Part shown: positions 6,534-9,870 of the stretch, piece by piece
Layout: each line of letters opens with the position of its first letter
How positions within the stretch are numbered: the stretch's first letter is position 1
NCBI GenBank assembly: GCA_013372965.1
Contig: JABXIR010000108.1
Location: 1 to 9,870 of the forward strand
Origin: Gammaproteobacteria bacterium
Lineage (GTDB): Bacteria; Pseudomonadota; Gammaproteobacteria; Pseudomonadales; DSM-25080
DNA length: 9,870 nucleotides
Direction of reading: 5' to 3'
Made by a program: the position numbers and the translations under genes
The notes under the pieces: model-generated
The model's database searches: none
What the model was told of the DNA's origin: nothing
Seen by the model: the letters and a program-made list of their open reading frames with translations, nothing else

Positions 6534-7267
6534 GTAACGCAGCAACCGGCACGCTAGTTAGCCACCTGACCGAACTCCGCCGCCGACTGATTTACATTTT
6601 TGTAAGCGTTACGCTGGTATTTGCTGGGCTATTCCCCTTTGCAAACGAGTTGTACCAATTTGTTTCCGAGCCACTTCGCGCCTACATGCCCGAAGGCTCG
6701 TCTATGATCGCTACCGAAGTCGCCTCGCCGTTCCTAACGCCTTTCAAACTCAGCTTAGTGCTTTCAGTCATTATTGCAGTGCCGCTTATTTTGTATCAAT
6801 TTTGGGCATTCATTGCGCCTGGGCTTTATCGGCGCGAGAAACGCATCATCGCCCCATTAATGGCGTCGTCCATAACACTGTTCTACGCGGGCATGGCCTT
6901 CTGTTATTTCGTCGTTTTCCCATTAGTGTTCGGTTTTTTCACCTCGGTTGGGCCCGAAGGCGTCACGGTAATGACCGATATCAACCAGTACCTCAGTTTT
7001 GTCATCAAATTGCTGTTCGCCTTTGGCATTGCCTTTGAGATTCCCGTCGCGGTGTTTTTACTCGCTTGGATGGGCATCATCGACGCCCATAAACTGGCTA
7101 ACAAGCGACCTTACGTGATCGTCGGTTGTTTCACGCTTGGCATGTTTCTTACGCCACCCGATGTGATATCCCAAACTTTGCTCGCTCTTCCCATGTGGTT
7201 ACTCTTTGAAGTCGGCAGCCTATGCGCACGCATGATTCAAAAGCCTTCTGGCGACTCGTCGCAGTAA
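6530..7267 (+). CDS. tatC: Sec-independent protein translocase subunit TatC
   Basis: TatC is the polytopic core of the twin-arginine translocase and binds the signal peptide. The 245-residue protein shows the six-helix pattern of the family. It keeps the residues known to matter in E. coli at the same numbers: Glu15 in HLTELRRRL, Phe94 and Glu103 in FWAFIAPGLYRREKR, Glu170 in AFEIPV and Asp211 in LTPPD. The ATG overlaps the tatB stop as ATGA, and no strong ribosome binding site is visible, so it probably depends on coupling to tatB. The last 46 nt overlap the next gene in a different frame. With tatA and tatB it makes a complete translocase. Confidence 0.97.
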   Translation: MSNAATGTLVSHLTELRRRLIYIFVSVTLVFAGLFPFANELYQFVSEPLRAYMPEGSSMIATEVASPFLTPFKLSLVLSVIIAVPLILYQFWAFIAPGLYRREKRIIAPLMASSITLFYAGMAFCYFVVFPLVFGFFTSVGPEGVTVMTDINQYLSFVIKLLFAFGIAFEIPVAVFLLAWMGIIDAHKLANKRPYVIVGCFTLGMFLTPPDVISQTLLALPMWLLFEVGSLCARMIQKPSGDSSQ

Positions 7268-8256
7268 TCATTTTTACTTTCACGTTAAGCGGGTGTTATT
7301 ACACCCAACTCGTTAGCGGGCAAGTGAAACAGTGGCATGAACGACAGCCGGTGCAGGCGTTAATCCAAGACAGTAGTCAAGACCCGAGGCTTGTAGAAAA
7401 CCTTAAGTCCGTTGATCGAATGATCGAGTTCGCCTTCGTTCAATACGGCATTGATGTGCGCGATAGCTATCGCTATTACATTGATACGGGTGACTCACCT
7501 CCTCAGTGGTTAGTCTCTGCAGCACCCGTATTTTCAGTAGAACCAAAACAATGGTGCTATCCGATTGCCGGCTGCATTAACTACCGCAACTTTTGGCTTC
7601 GAGAAGACGCGGAGCGCCTCGCAAATGAACTAACACGGCAGGGCTATGATGTATCAATTCACGGCGCGAGTGCTTGGACAACACTTGGATGGTTCTCCGA
7701 TCCGATTATGTCTAATTGGCTTAGTGATGACTCAATCGAAACAGCGCGCGTGCTCTTTCACGAGGTCGCGCACCGAGCTTTCTACGTGAACGATGACCCC
7801 GATTTAAACGAAGCCTTCGCTTCGTTTTTCGGCGACCTAATGGCGCGCGAGTGGGCACTATCGCAAGGTCTCGAGGTGCCACGTACCAATTTTAATTACG
7901 AAGTTGATCAGCGCATTGCCGACACACGCTCAAACTTGAGTGATCTTTACAAATCAACACTGACGCACGATGAAAAGCTTCAAGAAAAATCTCGAATTTT
8001 CGACGAACTTAGCGCAACATATCCCACTCTGAGCTATCTTCCATCCAATAACGCGGAATTGGCCATGTTCAGCACCTACTACTTGTGGGTTCCTGCTTGG
8101 CAGCAGCAGTGGCGATCGTGTGAGGATGCGTTGAGCTTTCTGAAATACACCGAGTATCTAGCGCGACTGCACGACGATGAAAGACTGGCTGCGCTCGGTA
8201 ACAATAACTGTGACGCCAACGAGGAATTCAATGAACTATTGGCTGGTGAAATCTGA
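7222..8256 (+). CDS. Putative zinc-dependent aminopeptidase lipoprotein (Aminopep/DUF2265-like)
   Basis: The 344-residue product begins with a short positively charged region and a hydrophobic stretch ending in the lipobox LSGC. This points to lipidation at Cys25 and attachment to a membrane after Sec export. A zinc-peptidase motif HEVAH (180-184) is followed by NEAFASFFGD (196-205), where Glu197 would be the third zinc ligand, as in gluzincins. The preceding segment GASAWTTLGWFSDPI (148-162) and these motifs recall the family annotated as putative aminopeptidase (Pfam Aminopep). Peptidase activity on any substrate is inferred. The start at 7222 lies inside tatC, with a 46-nt overlap and no strong ribosome binding site. 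It gives a complete lipoprotein signal, which supports it. Its 3' end overlaps the EVE gene by 26 nt. There is no twin-arginine motif, so it is not an obvious Tat substrate. Confidence 0.82.
   Translation: MRTHDSKAFWRLVAVIIFTFTLSGCYYTQLVSGQVKQWHERQPVQALIQDSSQDPRLVENLKSVDRMIEFAFVQYGIDVRDSYRYYIDTGDSPPQWLVSAAPVFSVEPKQWCYPIAGCINYRNFWLREDAERLANELTRQGYDVSIHGASAWTTLGWFSDPIMSNWLSDDSIETARVLFHEVAHRAFYVNDDPDLNEAFASFFGDLMAREWALSQGLEVPRTNFNYEVDQRIADTRSNLSDLYKSTLTHDEKLQEKSRIFDELSATYPTLSYLPSNNAELAMFSTYYLWVPAWQQQWRSCEDALSFLKYTEYLARLHDDERLAALGNNNCDANEEFNELLAGEI
8221..8225 (+). promoter_or_regulatory. Ribosome binding site deciding the EVE protein start
   Basis: GAGGA lies five bases before the ATG at 8231, inside the end of the peptidase gene. 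An earlier in-frame ATG at 8177 would add 18 residues unlike the family and has no such site. Confidence 0.6.
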
Positions 8257-8695
8257 ACCGGATGACTTTTCCCTAAACGACCTTAAAGCAAAAGGCTCGA
8301 AGGGCGAGGGCTGGAATGGCGTCAGAAACTATCAAGCGCGAAACTTCATGCGTGACGACATGCGCGTTGGTGACCTGGTACTGTTTTACCACTCGAGCTG
8401 CAAATCCGTGGGCGTCGTGGGAATCGCCAGAGTGGTTCGTGCGGCTTATCCCGACCCAACACAATTCGACCCACACAGTGCCTATTATGATGCCAAAGCG
8501 ACCAACAACACGCCACGTTGGTATCAGGTCGATATCGCCTTCGAGAGCAAATTTAATTCGTTAGTAAGTTTGCAGACGATTAAGTCCCACCCCGAGCTCA
8601 GTGAGATCGCGTTAATTACCCGCAGTCGTTTGTCGGTAATGCCAATTGAGCCCGCCCACTTTCACATTATTAAGGCCTTAGGCTCGATGAGTTAG
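8231..8695 (+). CDS. EVE domain-containing protein
   Basis: The 154-residue protein is essentially one EVE domain, a PUA/YTH-like fold also found in human thymocyte nuclear protein 1. Visible landmarks are the opening MNYWLVKSEPDDFS, WNGVRNYQARNFMR (28-41), VGDLVLFYHSS (46-56), GVVGIARVV (61-69), the DP.. FDPHSAYYD segment (75-87), PRWYQVDIAF (95-104) and SRLSVMPI (132-139). Published work proposes that EVE domains recognise modified bases in nucleic acids; for this stand-alone protein the role is unknown. The start is set by the family N-terminus and a good ribosome binding site. It overlaps the peptidase gene by 26 nt and is the last plus-strand gene of the block. Its stop overlaps the stop of the DUF3094 gene on the other strand. 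Confidence 0.9.
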   Translation: MNYWLVKSEPDDFSLNDLKAKGSKGEGWNGVRNYQARNFMRDDMRVGDLVLFYHSSCKSVGVVGIARVVRAAYPDPTQFDPHSAYYDAKATNNTPRWYQVDIAFESKFNSLVSLQTIKSHPELSEIALITRSRLSVMPIEPAHFHIIKALGSMS

Positions 8696-8892
8696 ATCGG
8701 GGCCTGATTCCAAGCGCCTGCATTGATCGCAAGAAAAATCGCCAAACCGCCCAGCGCAATAAGCACCGCGGTTAAAAACGCAAACAGGTGCCAACCCTTA
8801 AAATCGCCGCGCTCTACTTGATGAACCGGGCTCGACAAGTAGTTTTCGACGCGCGCCAGATCTTCCTGCGTCATTTCGTCTTTGTTTCGCAT
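8692..8892 (-). CDS. DUF3094 family small membrane protein
   Basis: This 66-residue protein has a charged N-terminal half and one membrane helix (about 36-56). The segment RVENYLSSPVHQVERGDFKGW (14-34) resembles the DUF3094 family, small proteins of Pseudomonas and relatives with an RVxxYL...H.VER.PFRPW-like signature. The function is unknown. The start is well supported: AGGAG lies six bases before the ATG. An internal ATG at codon 7 is less likely. It follows the MAPEG gene by 14 nt, so the two are probably co-transcribed. Its TAA overlaps the EVE gene TAG by four bases on the opposite strand, and no terminator separates them. Confidence 0.8.
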   Translation of the reverse strand: MRNKDEMTQEDLARVENYLSSPVHQVERGDFKGWHLFAFLTAVLIALGGLAIFLAINAGAWNQAPI

Positions 8893-8906
8893 GATTTGCT
8901 CCTAAC

Positions 8907-9290
8907 TTACAAAGCCAACAATATATGAATCGAACCCACGAGCAAACCAAGATAGGTCACGCCGGCGCCAATTTGTCGGGCTTTAACAATGCGCTTTAGC
9001 ATGCCAAAGCTCTGTAACACACGAGCACCTGTAAACACGAGTGCATACGCTAGCAGCGTCGATTCATCAACGCCTAGATACGTTAGCGACAACAGAATTA
9101 AGCCGAAGATCACGACAAACTCGACCCCGTTTGCGTGCGTTCGAATTGCACGATGTAGCTCGCGGTTCTCACCATCGCCATAGGAGACTTTGAATTTCCA
9201 GCGAAGTCGGCTGACATTGGCGGCCAACACAAAAAGTATCAGGGCATTAAGCGCGGTGTAGAGCGCAAAGGCTTCGTAGCTTGTTATCAT
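8907..9290 (-). CDS. MAPEG family integral membrane protein
   Basis: The 127-residue protein is a four-helix membrane protein of the MAPEG family (membrane-associated proteins in eicosanoid and glutathione metabolism; YecN in E. coli is a bacterial relative). Helices lie at about 5-25, 56-72, 76-96 and 108-126. The family signature RAIRTHANGVEF (47-58) sits at the start of helix 2, and the VFTGARVLQSFG stretch (85-96) corresponds to the usual helix 3 region with its conserved Arg. Some MAPEG proteins conjugate glutathione, but for bacterial members of this type the activity is mostly untested, so no reaction is assigned. Only a weak ribosome binding site (GAGTAG) precedes the ATG. The DUF3094 gene follows 14 nt downstream. 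Confidence 0.88.
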   Translation of the reverse strand: MITSYEAFALYTALNALILFVLAANVSRLRWKFKVSYGDGENRELHRAIRTHANGVEFVVIFGLILLSLTYLGVDESTLLAYALVFTGARVLQSFGMLKRIVKARQIGAGVTYLGLLVGSIHILLAL

Positions 9291-9358
9291 TGTTAGTCTA
9301 CTCGTTTGATTATGATGCGGCCGGTCAACACGATGAGCTAATTAAACCGGCTGGGTAG

Positions 9359-9392
9359 GCTTGGTGATATCGAGCCTATCGACACACCAAGC
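9359..9392. repeat. Inverted repeat with 8-bp perfect arms
   Basis: GCTTGGTG at 9359-9366 and CACCAAGC at 9385-9392 could form an 8-bp stem with an 18-nt loop. It lies in the 139-nt gap (9291-9429) between the acyl-CoA dehydrogenase end and the MAPEG start. No T-run follows on either strand, so it is not a standard intrinsic terminator. It could be a weak terminator, an mRNA-stabilising hairpin or a protein site. Nothing else stands out in the gap. Confidence 0.45.
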
Positions 9393-9429
9393 ATTAGTAC
9401 ACCTAGAATGTTCAAGTTCAGCTTAAAAA

Positions 9430-9870
9430 TCAATGCTCAAGTTCGTTTCGAACACTCTCACAGAGACCGTTGAAGCGGCTGAAGATGCGTCGCCAGTAGA
9501 AGTCGCCGAGACGCTGTTTCATCTCATGAAGCCCGGTACCTTGGGCTTTTTCAGGCATGACCGACCAAAAATAGCCGTACAACAGGTACCCTAAGGCATG
9601 TAAATAATCGACCGACACCCACCCCTCTTTTGATGGATCGGTTTTGCAAGTGTCGAGCAAATCAGTGGTCAGAGCGACAAAGTGTTGTTTCGCGTCATGC
9701 CAACGTGAGTCTGACGTCGTCCCAGCAAATTCGTCAAGCAGTGCGAATAGCGTCTCGCCTTGGTCGGTAATCACTTTGCGTTTTACAAGGTCTTGCGCCT
9801 GAATGCCGTTGGTCCCTTCGTAGATTTGCGCGATCCGAGCATCGCGAACCCACTGCTCCTGTCCCCACTC
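9430..9870 (-). CDS. Acyl-CoA dehydrogenase, C-terminal part (5' end beyond window)
   Basis: The last 146 residues of the gene are present. The fragment opens with EWGQEQWVRDARIAQIYEG and continues TNGIQAQDLVKRK, which is the characteristic end of the acyl-CoA dehydrogenase fold (RDARI..IYEGTNGIQ), next to the FAD and dimer interface. The following roughly 115 residues fit the extra C-terminal domain of the larger members of about 600 residues (Acyl-CoA_dh_C type, as in DmdC-like enzymes), including GYLLYGYFWSVMPEKA and FYWRRIFSRFNGL. These enzymes oxidise acyl-CoA to enoyl-CoA in fatty-acid or related breakdown; the chain-length or substrate preference cannot be told. The reading frame is open to the right edge, so the apparent GTG at 9774 is internal, not the start. 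Confidence 0.92.
   Translation of the reverse strand, partial: EWGQEQWVRDARIAQIYEGTNGIQAQDLVKRKVITDQGETLFALLDEFAGTTSDSRWHDAKQHFVALTTDLLDTCKTDPSKEGWVSVDYLHALGYLLYGYFWSVMPEKAQGTGLHEMKQRLGDFYWRRIFSRFNGLCESVRNELEH

Noticed and set aside
8177..8230. Extended EVE protein start at 8177
   Set aside because: The added residues precede the normal EVE opening MNYWLVKSEPDDFS, and the good ribosome binding site serves 8231.
9291..9340. TTGACC and CATAAT on the minus strand before the MAPEG gene as a promoter
   Set aside because: The two hexamers are only about 8 bp apart, and no acceptable -35 lies 16-18 bp upstream of CATAAT.
9430..9774. A separate 114-residue gene starting at 9774
   Set aside because: The frame stays open to the window edge and the upstream residues carry the acyl-CoA dehydrogenase signature, so this is the C-terminal part of a larger gene.

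Overview
The window is an ordinary-looking stretch of chromosome from a non-enteric gammaproteobacterium. The evidence is the gene order ubiE-ubiJ-ubiB-hisI-hisE-tatA-tatB-tatC, with hisI and hisE as separate genes, which is the order known from Pseudomonas and relatives. The nudF plus DUF1249 (yqiB) pair and the DUF3094 and MAPEG genes also fit. UbiE, UbiJ and UbiB imply a ubiquinone-using respirer. I see no rRNA or tRNA gene, insertion sequence, CRISPR array or phage gene. The genus cannot be fixed from the sequence alone.

Left part (1-2021): on the minus strand, nudF (ADP-ribose pyrophosphatase) is followed by a DUF1249/YqiB-like gene that overlaps it by 23 nt and runs off the left edge. 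Divergent from nudF, across 135 bp, is an AraC-family regulator with an arabinose-binding-like N-terminal domain.

Centre (2105-8695): ten plus-strand genes lie head to tail, either overlapping or separated by at most 17 nt. They are ubiE, ubiJ and ubiB (ubiquinone synthesis), hisI and hisE (histidine steps 2-3), tatA, tatB and tatC (twin-arginine export), a zinc-peptidase lipoprotein and an EVE-domain protein. The last two start inside the gene before them, so the whole block reads as one probable transcript from a promoter just before ubiE. Start codons vary: ubiJ uses GTG, and tatB has no ATG available and must use TTG (or, less likely, CTG).

Right part (8692-9870): the minus strand carries the 3' part of an acyl-CoA dehydrogenase entering from the right edge, a 139-nt gap with an inverted repeat, a MAPEG-family membrane protein and a small DUF3094 membrane protein. 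The DUF3094 stop overlaps the EVE gene stop by 4 nt, so the two transcription units converge with no spacer.

No clearly new biological system is visible. The points most worth a second look are the non-ATG tatB start, an Ala in the metal-binding DFG-like motif of UbiB, an altered Nudix box in NudF, and the attachment of a peptidase lipoprotein and an EVE protein to the tat operon.
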